Positions 6,372 to 15,074 of a stretch of 44,337 nt of DNA are shown piece after piece (position 1 is the stretch's first letter; each line of letters opens with the position of its first letter). This stretch comes from Oscillospiraceae bacterium (lineage in GTDB: Bacteria; Bacillota; Clostridia; Oscillospirales; CAG-272), in the NCBI GenBank assembly GCA_015063745.1, contig SVTO01000020.1, forward strand, positions 1 to 44,337, read 5' to 3'. The position numbers and the translations under genes were made by a program. The notes below the pieces were generated by a model. The model was not told where the DNA came from, made no database searches, and saw nothing but the letters and a program-made list of their open reading frames with translations.

Positions 6372-8891
6372 TTATTTCACAGCATACCAGTTTTCACCCA
6401 TACCGGCTTCCACCGCCAGCGGAACGGAGAGGGAAACGGCATTTTCCATTTCTCTGACCAGAATCTCCCGTGCTTCTTCGGCACATTCCTTGGCCGATTC
6501 CACGATCAGTTCGTCGTGTACCTGCATGATCAGCCGTGCATCAATACCGGATTCCGCCAGAGCCTTGTGCACCCGCAGCATGGCGATCTTGATCACATCC
6601 GCCGCTGTGCCCTGAATGGGACTGTTCATGGCCACTCTTTCGCCGAATGCCTGCTGTACCTTATTCTTGGCTGCCAACTCCGGAATGGGACGCCGTCTGC
6701 CGTAAAGGGTGGTGGTAAATCCGTTCTTACGTGCATCGTCGATGGTGTTCTGCAGATAGGCATCCACATCGGGATAGGTACTCAGATAATCCGCAATATA
6801 CTGTCCGGCCTGCTTTCTGGAAATGTGCAGATCCTGGGACAGGGAATAGTCCCCGATACCGTAAATGATGCCAAAGTTCACCGCCTTGGCTCTCCGGCGC
6901 AATTCGGGCGTTACCTCTTCCTCCGGCACACCGAATACCTGTGAAGCCACCTTCGTGTGAATATCTTTGCCGGAAATAAACGCTTCCTGCATCACCGCAT
7001 CATCTGCCAGATGGGACAGAAGCCGCAACTCAATCTGGGAATAGTCCGCGTCGATCAGTACGTAGTTTTCGTTTTCCGTAATGAAATACTTCCGCAGTTC
7101 CCGACCCAACTCCATGCGGATCGGAATATTCTGCAGATTGGGATCATTGGAGGAAAGCCGCCCTGTGGCAGTACCGGTCTGATTCAGCTTGGTGTGAATA
7201 CGTCCGTTTTCATCCGCCAACCGGGCCAGAGGCTCACCGTAAGTACCGCGCAGCTTGCTGATCTGCCGGTAGGAAAGGATATCTTCCACAATGGGATGAT
7301 AGGGACGAAGCTTTTCTAAGGTTTCCGCATCGGTGGAATAGCCGGTTTTCGTTTTTCGGCCTGCGGGAAGATTCAGTTCTTCAAAAAGCACTTCTCCCAG
7401 CTGTTTCGGGGAATTGATGTTGAAATCATGTCCCGCTTCCAGCCAGATCCGTGCGGCAATAGCGTTTTCCGCTTCCTGCAGCTGACCGGCATACCGGATG
7501 ATACCCTCGGGATCCACCTTGAAGCCTATGTTTTCCATATCTGCCAGCACCGCCGCCAGAGGAATCTCCAACTCCGTCAACAGCGGCAGCATATCCAGTT
7601 CCGTCACCGCGGGAAGAGTAACCTCCCACAGCTTCCATACAGCGGAAACACATTGCGCAGCCGAAGGTGTATCCGGCAGGGAAATACTGTGGAGCGCGGC
7701 TGCTTTATCCAGCGGATAACTGCCCTTGCCAGGTTCCAGCAGATAAGCGGCCAGCATGGTATCAAAACGACAGTTTTTACCGTAAGCACAGGAACCCGCT
7801 TTCTGCAGAAGCTGCTTCAGATCATGACAGATAAAAGGCTTTGACAGTACCCCATCCACAACCTGCGCGGACGGTTCGTGACATACATATACCGTTTCTC
7901 CGTCATAGAGCGCCAGTTCCTCTGCCCAGAATACCGCAGGGACTACCTCGGACGCCATATCGGCAAAATCTTCCGTTTCCCGTACCGTCAGTTCTTCCTC
8001 CGCCTGTACGGGAGCGGCAGTCTGTTCACCGTCAAATCCGAATTTCTTCGCCATTCCGTGGAATTCCATTTCCCCGCACAGCGCAAGAAATGCTTCGGCA
8101 TCCACGTGTACATCTGCCAGATCGGCGATGGTTATGCCAAGAGGCGCTTTCTTGCAGATTTCAGCCAGCCGATAGGACAGAAATGCGCTGTCCTTACCTT
8201 CAGTCAGCTTCTTGCAGACACCGGCGGCGGAAGCGAAAAAGTCTTCGGATGCGTATAGATTCTCCAATGTACCGGCAGTCTGGATCAGCTTGAAAGCCGT
8301 CTTCTCGCCAATCCCCGCCACGCCGGGAATATTATCGGAGCTGTCACCCATCAGCGCTTTGACATCCACCAGTCTTGCCGGCGGCACACCGTATTCCTTC
8401 GTAAACACTTCCGGGGTATATACAATATCTTCTTTGGTTTTGGTCAGAATTACGCTGGTTCTGTCGGTGATGAGCTGCAGGGAGTCGCGGTCCCCGGTCA
8501 GCAGATAGCAATGGAGATCTCCGGCCTCATCGGACATACGGCTGAGCGTACCGAGAATATCGTCTGCTTCATATCCGGGACATTCCATAACCTTGAATCC
8601 CAGCGCGGCGACGGCTTTCTTGGCATAGGGCAGCTGCAGAGCCAGTTCTTCCGGCATCCCTTTTCGGGTACCCTTGTAGGCTTCATAAGCCTCCTGACGG
8701 AAGGTCTTTGCCTTGACATCGAAAGCGCAGACCAGATAATCCGGATGGAGCGCATCCAGATGCTTTTTGATGATATTCAGAAATCCGTATACCGCATTGG
8801 TGGGCAGCCCTGCGGAATTGCTGAGATTGCGGATCCCGTAGAAAGCACGGTTCAGAATACTGTTTCCGTCCAGTACCAGCAGTTTTTTCAT
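6372..8891 (-). CDS. polA: DNA polymerase I
   Basis: An 839-residue polymerase I for lagging-strand maturation and repair. The N-terminal 5'-3' exonuclease domain (about 1-290) has FDVKAKTFR, GYEADDILGT and GDSSDNIPGVAGIGEKTA. The middle domain (about 300-470) keeps the fold (HDLKQL, FDTMLAAYLL) but I do not see the acidic DxE of an active 3'-5' proofreading site, as in Bacillus-type enzymes. The polymerase domain has DYSQIELRLLSHL near 614, RRRAKAVNFGIIYG, and QVHDELIVE near 793. A GAGGTGG site precedes the ATG; the promoter is at 8922-8950. Monocistronic. Confidence 0.97.
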   Translation of the reverse strand: MKKLLVLDGNSILNRAFYGIRNLSNSAGLPTNAVYGFLNIIKKHLDALHPDYLVCAFDVKAKTFRQEAYEAYKGTRKGMPEELALQLPYAKKAVAALGFKVMECPGYEADDILGTLSRMSDEAGDLHCYLLTGDRDSLQLITDRTSVILTKTKEDIVYTPEVFTKEYGVPPARLVDVKALMGDSSDNIPGVAGIGEKTAFKLIQTAGTLENLYASEDFFASAAGVCKKLTEGKDSAFLSYRLAEICKKAPLGITIADLADVHVDAEAFLALCGEMEFHGMAKKFGFDGEQTAAPVQAEEELTVRETEDFADMASEVVPAVFWAEELALYDGETVYVCHEPSAQVVDGVLSKPFICHDLKQLLQKAGSCAYGKNCRFDTMLAAYLLEPGKGSYPLDKAAALHSISLPDTPSAAQCVSAVWKLWEVTLPAVTELDMLPLLTELEIPLAAVLADMENIGFKVDPEGIIRYAGQLQEAENAIAARIWLEAGHDFNINSPKQLGEVLFEELNLPAGRKTKTGYSTDAETLEKLRPYHPIVEDILSYRQISKLRGTYGEPLARLADENGRIHTKLNQTGTATGRLSSNDPNLQNIPIRMELGRELRKYFITENENYVLIDADYSQIELRLLSHLADDAVMQEAFISGKDIHTKVASQVFGVPEEEVTPELRRRAKAVNFGIIYGIGDYSLSQDLHISRKQAGQYIADYLSTYPDVDAYLQNTIDDARKNGFTTTLYGRRRPIPELAAKNKVQQAFGERVAMNSPIQGTAADVIKIAMLRVHKALAESGIDARLIMQVHDELIVESAKECAEEAREILVREMENAVSLSVPLAVEAGMGENWYAVK

Positions 8892-8921
8892 GATGCCACC
8901 TCGTTTTTATTTTATACCAAT

Positions 8922-8950
8922 ATTATACCTTTATTCTACCGAAAATGCAA
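8922..8950 (-). promoter_or_regulatory. Promoter of polA
   Basis: On the minus strand TTGCAT (8950-8945) and TATAAT (8927-8922) are 17 bases apart, about 30 bases before the polA start. Confidence 0.7.
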
Positions 8951-8981
8951 ATATTTTCTCTGTATTTTTGAAAAAACTTAC

Positions 8982-9067
8982 TCGGGGGAAGGAAAACTTT
9001 TTTGAAAAAAAGATTTTCTTCCCCCGAACCCTCATCCTTTCAAAAAACTTTGGAAAGGGTGAGGGTT
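8982..9067. repeat. Two-hairpin intergenic element, likely sigF terminator or dispersed repeat
   Basis: Two adjacent long hairpins share a border. The first pairs TCGGGGGAAG and an A-run (from 8982) with a T-run and CTTCCCCCGA (to 9027), with one bulge. The second pairs AACCCTCATCCTTTC (9027-9041) with GAAAGGGTGAGGGTT (9053-9067), one G-U pair, and is followed by T residues on the plus strand. On the minus strand the first hairpin is followed by GTAAGTTTTTTC, so it can end sigF transcription. The highly structured, modular form resembles small dispersed intergenic repeats in clostridial genomes; copy number cannot be judged from one window. Confidence 0.6.
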
Positions 9068-9131
9068 TTTTCTCACTCATGTGCTGAGGCGGCTGTCATA
9101 TTTCCGGAGTTGAAAAGTATTACAGTTCACT

Positions 9132-9866
9132 CTACAGTAAGGCTTCACGCAGTTTTGCGAAAATTTTCTTTTCTTCTCGGGAGATTTTGACCTGGGACAG
9201 TCCCAGCGCATCCGCCGTCTGCTGTTGGGAATAGTCTCTGTAGTACCGCAATAGAATGATCCTGCGCCACAGAACCGGCAGAGTTGTCAGGACTTCTTCC
9301 AGCGCAATGTGCTCAAGCATCCGTCCCAACGTATCGTCGGATGAGGGAAGGACATTTTCCAGCGTGTAATCCTCGTCTCCGATCACCTCGGAAAGAGAAT
9401 GTACCGGGGATGCCGCATCCATGGCGACAGCCGCTTCCTCCGGTGTGATTCCCACCAGCCGGGCCAATTCTTCCAGCCGCGGTTCCGTGCCGTGTTCCGT
9501 GATGTACTGCTCCCGTTCCTTCATCAGCATGGCTCCCGTCCGCTTCTGTGTGCGGGAAACCTTAAGGATTCCGTCATCCCTTAGAAACCGGCGGATTTCT
9601 CCGATGATCAGCGGTACGGCATAGGTGGAAAAAGCGGTACCCCTGTCCAGATCAAAGCTCCGGATAGCCTTCAGCATCCCGATGGAACCGATCTGTACCA
9701 GATCCTCAAATTCCGCCCCCCGTCCCTTGAACCGATGGGCAATCCCCGTAACCAGTCCGGCGTTCATCTCCATCAGCACCGCTTCCGCCCCGGTATCCCC
9801 GCTTTTATACCGGGTGAGATAATCCAGATTCCGGTCATATCCGTTTCTGACATTACATTCCGACAT
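9132..9866 (-). CDS. sigF: RNA polymerase sporulation sigma factor sigma-F
   Basis: Sigma-F, the first forespore-specific sigma factor. The 244-residue product has region 2 (EFEDLVQIGSIGMLKAIRSFDLDRGTAFSTYAVPLIIGEIRRFLRDDG), region 3 (EPRLEELARLVGITPEEAA) and region 4 (WRRIILLRYYRDYSQQQTADALGLSQVKISR). The ATG at 9866 is chosen because a GGAGG site lies 7 bases upstream; an in-frame TTG at 9911 would add 15 residues but has no such site. It follows spoIIAB by 60 bases in the canonical spoIIAA-spoIIAB-sigF order. Activity should be held off by SpoIIAB until SpoIIAA is dephosphorylated. Confidence 0.96.
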   Translation of the reverse strand: MSECNVRNGYDRNLDYLTRYKSGDTGAEAVLMEMNAGLVTGIAHRFKGRGAEFEDLVQIGSIGMLKAIRSFDLDRGTAFSTYAVPLIIGEIRRFLRDDGILKVSRTQKRTGAMLMKEREQYITEHGTEPRLEELARLVGITPEEAAVAMDAASPVHSLSEVIGDEDYTLENVLPSSDDTLGRMLEHIALEEVLTTLPVLWRRIILLRYYRDYSQQQTADALGLSQVKISREEKKIFAKLREALL

Positions 9867-9926
9867 TGTATCGCCTCCGTTTTCCGAAACCATCCGCATT
9901 GTGTATGACAAACGGTTTCCTATGTA

Positions 9927-10382
9927 TCAGCCCCGGATTCTCGGAATGACGGTCAGTTTTTTGGTCATAATAACTTTTGTCCCTTTGCCCGGCGCGGAAA
10001 CGACCCGCATGGAATCCATGAAATTTTCAATCACGGTAAATCCCATACCGCTGCGTTCGTTGGCCGGATCGGTGGTGTACAGCGGCTGAAGCGCCTTGGT
10101 AATGTCTTCAATTCCGCATCCCTTGTCCCGGATCTCGATCCGTACCACCCGGTCGTTTGTCATCCGCATGGTCATGTACACATCCCCCACCGTATTCCGA
10201 TACCCGTGGACAATGGCATTGGTGACCGCCTCCGATACCGCGCATTTGATATCGGAAAGCTCATCAAAGGTGGGATTGGACTGGGCACAGAAGGCCGCTG
10301 CACAGGCACGTGCAAAGCCCTCGTTGGCTGAATAGGAAGGAAAACTCAGCCGCATTTCGTTACAGATTTCCTGGCGTTCCAT
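9927..10382 (-). CDS. spoIIAB: Anti-sigma-F factor SpoIIAB
   Basis: A 151-residue GHKL-fold serine kinase that binds sigma-F and phosphorylates SpoIIAA. The N box is SEAVTNAIVHGY, the G1 box DKGCGIED, and the G2 region ERSGMGFTVIENFMD. The ATG at 10382 shares its A with the stop of spoIIAA (TGATG) and follows a GGGAGG site, so translation is coupled to the anti-anti-sigma gene, keeping the partner ratio fixed. Length and motifs are normal for the family. Confidence 0.96.
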   Translation of the reverse strand: MERQEICNEMRLSFPSYSANEGFARACAAAFCAQSNPTFDELSDIKCAVSEAVTNAIVHGYRNTVGDVYMTMRMTNDRVVRIEIRDKGCGIEDITKALQPLYTTDPANERSGMGFTVIENFMDSMRVVSAPGKGTKVIMTKKLTVIPRIRG

Positions 10383-10720
10383 CAATATACCTCCCGGTTT
10401 GTTTCAATTTTGATCAGCCTTTCCGTACCGGCAAGATCCAATATCCTGCGGATCTGTTCATTGGGGTTGGCTACCTTGAAGGCAATTCCAAGTTCCGTGG
10501 CTTTGGTAAACCGCCCCAGAATCAGTCCGAGGCCCGAACTGTCCATGAAATGTACCCCCGATAAATCCAGTATCAGCTCTGACGGACGCTTGATGAACAT
10601 TTTTGTATCGATTCTTGCGCGGACACTCTGGGCAGTGTGATGATCAATATCCCCTTCCAGAAAAACCGTCAGAACTCCCTCTTCACTGAGGCATTTCAGC
10701 GGCGTTTCCAATGTACGCAT
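10382..10720 (-). CDS. spoIIAA: Anti-sigma-F factor antagonist SpoIIAA
   Basis: A 112-residue STAS-domain anti-anti-sigma factor. The conserved loop FMDSSGLGLILGR near residues 57-68 carries the serine that SpoIIAB phosphorylates and SpoIIE dephosphorylates. An AGGAGG site precedes the ATG. It is the first gene of the operon. Upstream I found a TATAAT-like box on the minus strand (10778-10773) with no good -35, and no sequence resembling a sigma-H promoter within about 150 bases. Confidence 0.95.
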   Translation of the reverse strand: MRTLETPLKCLSEEGVLTVFLEGDIDHHTAQSVRARIDTKMFIKRPSELILDLSGVHFMDSSGLGLILGRFTKATELGIAFKVANPNEQIRRILDLAGTERLIKIETNREVY

Positions 10721-10892
10721 AACATTTCCTCCTCTTATCCGATATTTTATCGTTATTTATTTCGCTGCTATAATTATATAGTATCCGCTGTGAAGAATGG
10801 TGTCGGATTGTGTTAGGGAAAAACAAAAAACTGAAAGAATCTATCAAAAAATATGATAAAAAGCGTGTTAAAATACAATTTGCCGATAAATA

Positions 10893-10921
10893 TTGACACT
10901 TTGCCTGTTTTATGGTATCAT
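10893..10921 (+). promoter_or_regulatory. Promoter of the phosphofructokinase operon
   Basis: TTGACA at 10893-10898 and TATCAT at 10916-10921 are separated by 17 bases. The gene start with a GAGAGG site lies at 10984. Confidence 0.75.
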
Positions 10922-10983
10922 ATAAGATGAAGAGAATTCCGAATATTCGAAAAAACAGAATGATTGAGAATGAGAGGATAAGT

Positions 10984-12237
10984 ATGAATAACAAACTGTT
11001 CGGCAATGCTGTCGTCGGCCAGTCCGGCGGCCCCACAACCGCCATCAATGCAACGCTGGCGGGTGTGATCAAAGGCGCTTTTGAAGCGGATACCATCGGT
11101 AAAATTTACGGTATGCGCAACGGTATCGAAGGATTCCTGGAAGAACGTCTCTCCGATCTGAGCGAACAGTTCGGCGACGCATCCGGTAATCTGGATAACG
11201 AAAAACTGGATATGCTTGTAAATACCCCCGCAGCAGCACTGGGATCCTGCCGCAAGAAACTGCCGGATCCTCATACCGATACAGCTTTTTTCGAGAATCT
11301 GATCGATTTGTGCCGGAAATACAATATCCGCTATTTCTTCTACATCGGCGGAAACGATTCCATGGATACAGTCGCCAAGATCAGCGAATATCTCAAGACC
11401 TCCGACTATGAAATGTACGCCATCGGTGTACCCAAGACCATCGACAATGACCTGGCTGCTACCGACCATACTCCCGGTTTCGGTTCTGCCGCCAAGTTCA
11501 TCGCCACCACCATGCAGGAAATCGTACGTGACTGCGCCGTATATACAGTCCCCGCCGTGACCATCGTGGAAATCATGGGACGTGACGCAGGCTGGCTCAC
11601 CGCTTCCGCCGCACTGGCAAACAGCATCACCGGCTACGGTCCCGATTATGTATATCTGCCGGAAGTACCGTTCTCTCTGGAGAATTTCTTTGCGGATATC
11701 CGTGCTGCCATGGAAAAGAAGCCGAATATCGTGATTGCGGTATCCGAAGGTATCCGTTTCGCCGACGGCCGTTATGTCGGTGAAGGAACCCAGAGCGGAA
11801 CGGAGGATGTTTTCGGCCATAAATATCTGGGCGGAACGGGCAGTGCGCTGGAACAGGCTGTCAAAGCGGAATTCGGCTGCAAGGTTCGTGCAGTGGAGTT
11901 GAACCTGCCCCAGAGATGTGCGGCACACTGTGCTTCTCTGACCGACCTGGAAGAGTCCCTGAAGACAGGATATGCCGCCGTAGGAGCCGCCGTAGCCGGT
12001 AAAAACGGTTCCATGATCTCCATGGAGCGTGCCGCCGGTAAGGAATATGCTGTGAAATTCACGGCAAAATCGTTGTCCGGTATTGCCAATAAGGTACGCA
12101 GCGTACCGCTGGATTATATCAACGAAAGCGGCAACAATGTAACGGAAGCGTGCATTGACTATATCCTTCCGCTGATCCAGGGAGAGCCTGCACTGCAGTA
12201 CAAAAACGGCCTGCCGGTACATTTTGTAATCCGCTGA
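10984..12237 (+). CDS. pfp: Pyrophosphate-dependent 6-phosphofructokinase
   Basis: A 417-residue phosphofructokinase converting fructose 6-phosphate to the 1,6-bisphosphate. The N-terminus has GQSGGPTTAINATLAGV. Two sites point to pyrophosphate rather than ATP: GGNDSMDT (an Asp where ATP enzymes have the Gly of GGDGS) and PKTIDND (Lys where ATP enzymes have Gly). EIMGRDAGWLTA is the substrate site. The ATG at 10984 has a ribosome site; the frame extends upstream but without one. It heads a three-gene operon with a HAD phosphatase 11 bases downstream and a DUF1643 protein. PPi use is typical of anaerobes with low-energy glycolysis. Confidence 0.92.
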   Translation: MNNKLFGNAVVGQSGGPTTAINATLAGVIKGAFEADTIGKIYGMRNGIEGFLEERLSDLSEQFGDASGNLDNEKLDMLVNTPAAALGSCRKKLPDPHTDTAFFENLIDLCRKYNIRYFFYIGGNDSMDTVAKISEYLKTSDYEMYAIGVPKTIDNDLAATDHTPGFGSAAKFIATTMQEIVRDCAVYTVPAVTIVEIMGRDAGWLTASAALANSITGYGPDYVYLPEVPFSLENFFADIRAAMEKKPNIVIAVSEGIRFADGRYVGEGTQSGTEDVFGHKYLGGTGSALEQAVKAEFGCKVRAVELNLPQRCAAHCASLTDLEESLKTGYAAVGAAVAGKNGSMISMERAAGKEYAVKFTAKSLSGIANKVRSVPLDYINESGNNVTEACIDYILPLIQGEPALQYKNGLPVHFVIR

Positions 12238-12248
12238 GGAGAATACAC

Positions 12249-12917
12249 ATGAATCCGAAAATCCGCGCCGCCATCTTTGATCTGGATGGAACGACGGCCT
12301 ATACCGCACCGGACCTGCTGTATTCCATGAACCTGATGCTGGAGCATTTCGGTTTTTCAACCCTGACTATGGAACAGCTTTTCGGGCACATCAGCTTCGG
12401 AGAACGGGATTTTGTAAAATATTCCCTGCCGGAAGAATGCCGGAATGACGAAGCTCTGATCGACAAAACCCAGGAATACTATGTCGGTATTTATGAGAAA
12501 CATTTTCTGGACCGTACCTGCCTGTACGACGGTCTGGAGGATGTGATCCGCAGTATGCAGAAAGCCGGTATCCGACTGGCGGTCAATACCAATAAAGCCC
12601 ACGCCCATGCCCTTGCGATTCTCAATAAGATCATCCCCGATACCTTTGAAGAAGTCCTGGGTTACGGCATAAAAGCCACCAAACCCGACCCCTCCGCCGC
12701 ATTGTACATCGCGGAACAGTTCGGAGTATCTCCTGCGGAAACCCTGTATATCGGGGATTCCGATATTGATATGCACACAGCCACCAACGCCGGTATGACA
12801 GCGGTTGGTGTAACCTGGGGCTACCGTCCCGAGGATATTCTCAGAGAAAACGGCGCACAGGTGATCGTACATAAACCCGAAGAACTGTTGGCTCTGTGCG
12901 GGCTGAACGAGGCATAA
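12249..12917 (+). CDS. HAD-family hydrolase, phosphoglycolate phosphatase-like
   Basis: A 222-residue haloacid-dehalogenase phosphatase. Motif I is FDLDGT (residues 10-15), motif II the threonine in AVNTNK, motif III the lysine of KATKPDPS, and motif IV GDSDIDMHTATNAG. The helical cap lies between motifs I and II, as in phosphoglycolate phosphatases and phosphoglucomutase-like members. It follows pfp by 11 bases with a GAGGAG site and precedes the DUF1643 gene by two bases. The exact sugar- or glycolate-phosphate substrate cannot be told from sequence. Confidence 0.9.
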   Translation: MNPKIRAAIFDLDGTTAYTAPDLLYSMNLMLEHFGFSTLTMEQLFGHISFGERDFVKYSLPEECRNDEALIDKTQEYYVGIYEKHFLDRTCLYDGLEDVIRSMQKAGIRLAVNTNKAHAHALAILNKIIPDTFEEVLGYGIKATKPDPSAALYIAEQFGVSPAETLYIGDSDIDMHTATNAGMTAVGVTWGYRPEDILRENGAQVIVHKPEELLALCGLNEA

Positions 12918-12919
12918 GT

Positions 12920-13555
12920 ATGGCACATATACCTGCATCGGAAACAAACGCCATTGCCGTTCTTTCGTTCGAAGAAGCGATGGCCATGCGCACAGAACCC
13001 TGTGATTACGACAGAGATGCCTGGCTGTACGTGCCGGATACCTACAGTGAATACCGGTATATTCTGGGTACAAAAGGGAAGAATCCGCTGATCTGTATCG
13101 GCATCAATCCGTCTACCGCCCGTCCCGGTGATCTGGACAATACCTTAAAATCCGTAGAACGCATCGCCCTGCACAACGGGTATGACAGTTTTATTATGTT
13201 CAATGTATATGCCCAGCGTGCCACCGACCCGAAGCATATGGAAAAGACCTGCAATGCATTTCTGCACGAAGAAAACATGAAGGCATTCCGCTATTGCCTG
13301 TCCTTGTCGGCAGCGGAAGGCATTTCTCCCTCCGTGTGGGCTGCCTGGGGAACCATCATCAACGCCCGTCCCTATCTGCAGGACTGTGTGCGGGATATGA
13401 TCGCGGCAGGTCTGGAATACAATGCAGGCTGGTACACCGCCGGTGCCAGATCGAAAAATGGCGGCCATCCCCACCATCCCCTGTATCTTCGCAAGGATGC
13501 CCTTCTGGATGCTTTCGATGTACAGGCCTATGTGGATACACTCGGCGCAGAATAA
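12920..13555 (+). CDS. DUF1643 family protein
   Basis: A 211-residue protein matching the DUF1643 family, whose hallmark INPSTARPGDLDNT appears near residues 57-70, followed by FNVYAQRATDP and a conserved central W-x-x-W-G segment. The family has no settled function. ATG at 12920 is chosen because a GAGG site lies 8 bases upstream and the previous gene stops at 12917; an upstream GTG would overlap that gene without a site. The gene is in the phosphofructokinase operon and ends at a strong terminator. It is not predicted to have membrane or secretion signals. Confidence 0.8.
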   Translation: MAHIPASETNAIAVLSFEEAMAMRTEPCDYDRDAWLYVPDTYSEYRYILGTKGKNPLICIGINPSTARPGDLDNTLKSVERIALHNGYDSFIMFNVYAQRATDPKHMEKTCNAFLHEENMKAFRYCLSLSAAEGISPSVWAAWGTIINARPYLQDCVRDMIAAGLEYNAGWYTAGARSKNGGHPHHPLYLRKDALLDAFDVQAYVDTLGAE

Positions 13556-13560
13556 AACAG

Positions 13561-13606
13561 AAAAAATCTCCTGTAACCGGATAACCCCGGCGGCAGGAGA
13601 TTTTTT
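13561..13606. terminator. Bidirectional terminator between DUF1643 gene and spoVT
   Basis: A perfect 13-base inverted repeat (an A-run and TCTCCTG at 13561-13573, CAGGAGA and a T-run at 13594-13606) lies between convergent genes. It works as hairpin plus T-run in both directions. Confidence 0.9.
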
Positions 13607-13625
13607 GATTGAGATGGGATTGTAT

Positions 13626-14171
13626 TCAGGATTCGAGCTGTCTGCCGAGAAACCCGGCGGCGGTCTGAATCAGCTTGATTTCCAGATCCGAAGCGGAGAT
13701 CGCCCCGTCTCCTTCCTTAATCACCACGGAAGCCACACACCCCGTAATATCCCCATCGGTGATAATGGGCATCATACAGCTGACCACCCCGGCAGAACCG
13801 TCCACAATGTGTAAGTCCTCCTTGCCGGTGCAGGTATACAGCTGTCTCTGTTCCATAAGCGCTTCCGTTTCGGGTGTGATCTTGCGGTCATTGTATTCCT
13901 TTTTGGGAATGCCCGCACATGCGATAACGGCATCCCTGTCGCAGATCACACAGGAAAGCCCGCAGGTTTTATGCAGTGTCTCCGCATACTGCGCGGCAAA
14001 CTGTGCCATTTCACCGATGGGAGAGTATTTTTTAAAGATAACCTCACCCTCACGGTCGGTAAAAATTTCCAGCGGATCCCCTTCACGGATACGCATGGTT
14101 CTGCGGATCTCCTTGGGAATTACGACACGGCCGAGGTCGTCGATGCGTCTTACTATACCGGTTGCTTTCAT
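13626..14171 (-). CDS. spoVT: Stage V sporulation protein T
   Basis: A 181-residue forespore transcription factor that tunes the sigma-G regulon. Residues 1-50 are an AbrB/MazE-type swapped-hairpin DNA-binding domain (MKATGIVRRIDDLGRVVIPKEIRRT-type opening). Residues 55-180 form a GAF domain, with the CVICDRDAVIACAG and GVASCMM-like segments expected for SpoVT. AAAGGAGA precedes the ATG. The upstream minus strand has a TATACT box but no clear -35, and I could not fit a sigma-G promoter with correct spacing. Confidence 0.95.
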   Translation of the reverse strand: MKATGIVRRIDDLGRVVIPKEIRRTMRIREGDPLEIFTDREGEVIFKKYSPIGEMAQFAAQYAETLHKTCGLSCVICDRDAVIACAGIPKKEYNDRKITPETEALMEQRQLYTCTGKEDLHIVDGSAGVVSCMMPIITDGDITGCVASVVIKEGDGAISASDLEIKLIQTAAGFLGRQLES

Positions 14172-14300
14172 ATATAAATCTCCTTTACCATATCTTAGAC
14201 TGCGAGTATAGTCTCTGCAAAGTTTGGGAGAATATACGGCTTTTCCGTGAGAAACATAATTTGGAAATCGTTAAAAAACGCAAAATCATAACATTCCCTG

Positions 14301-14329
14301 TTGAAAAACCTTCTCATACAGCGTATAAT
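14301..14329 (+). promoter_or_regulatory. Promoter of the P-loop kinase-like gene
   Basis: TTGAAA at 14301-14306 and TATAAT at 14324-14329 are separated by 17 bases. This places the transcription start near 14336 and favours the ATG at 14379 over that at 14349. Confidence 0.75.
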
Positions 14330-14378
14330 ATATATAAAGGAAACCACCATGCACAGCGGATGCGGAAAGGGGAATGCC

Positions 14379-14984
14379 ATGACTGCAAATGTAAAACAAA
14401 TCGTACTGGCCGGCGGACCTGCATCAGGGAAATCCTCGGTGATCAAACGTCTCAGACAAAGACCTACGGAGGGGGATGTCCATGTGCTTTTTCTGGATGA
14501 AATGGCTACCACATTCCTCCACGACCGTCCCTCGGAAATTGCAGCCGCCGACGATCCTCTGCTCCTGCAGTTCTACATACTGCGTGCCCAGCTGTTTGCG
14601 GAAAACGCTCTTTTGCAGAATACCAAATACGACGGTCAGACGATCCTGATATCGGACAGAGGCGTGATGGATGCGTTTGTGTACCTGAACGAAGCGGAAC
14701 TGGAACTTCTGAAAGGGGAACATCCGGAGCGGTTCCGGGACAGATATGACCATATTGTCTATCTGAAAGGCAATATTGACAACTACCTGAAAGACAACGA
14801 AACCCTCCGACTGGAAAAGGACGCACGAACTGTGATCGAAACCGAGGAAAAGGCCTACCGGATTTGGTCGGAATGTAAATCCTTCAGCTGCATAGAACAG
14901 CAGGAATGCATCGAACAGAAAGTCGATCTGGTCATCGAGGATATCCACGCTTTCCTGGGCAGACGGGTGTTCACCGAATTGTAA
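14379..14984 (+). CDS. P-loop NTPase of the AAA_28 / nucleoside-kinase-like type
   Basis: A 201-residue cytoplasmic P-loop protein. The Walker A motif GGPASGKSS is near residues 13-21, FLDEMATTFL follows as a candidate Walker B, and ILISDRGVMDAFVYL resembles the DRG motif of deoxynucleoside-kinase-like and AAA_28 enzymes. The C-terminal half is helical with many charged residues. ATG at 14379 is preceded by AAAGGGG at a good distance; ATG at 14349 is a possible earlier start adding ten residues, but lies very close to the predicted transcription start. Substrate unknown. Single gene with its own promoter and terminator. Confidence 0.75.
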   Translation: MTANVKQIVLAGGPASGKSSVIKRLRQRPTEGDVHVLFLDEMATTFLHDRPSEIAAADDPLLLQFYILRAQLFAENALLQNTKYDGQTILISDRGVMDAFVYLNEAELELLKGEHPERFRDRYDHIVYLKGNIDNYLKDNETLRLEKDARTVIETEEKAYRIWSECKSFSCIEQQECIEQKVDLVIEDIHAFLGRRVFTEL

Positions 14985-15007
14985 GCCACATTCCTTAATA
15001 AAAACAT

Positions 15008-15041
15008 GACCCGCAGATTTTCACCGATCTGCGGGTCTTTT
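15008..15041. terminator. Bidirectional terminator between kinase-like gene and rhamnosidase
   Basis: A perfect 11-base stem (GACCCGCAGAT at 15008-15018, ATCTGCGGGTC at 15027-15037) between convergent genes, with T-runs on both sides. Confidence 0.88.
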
Positions 15042-15074
15042 GTATATTCGGTTAGGGACCGGAGCCGCGAAGCA

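Noticed and set aside
10918-12360. 480-codon minus-strand frame opposite phosphofructokinase
   Set aside because: Shadow of the pfp gene; no start site or recognisable domain.
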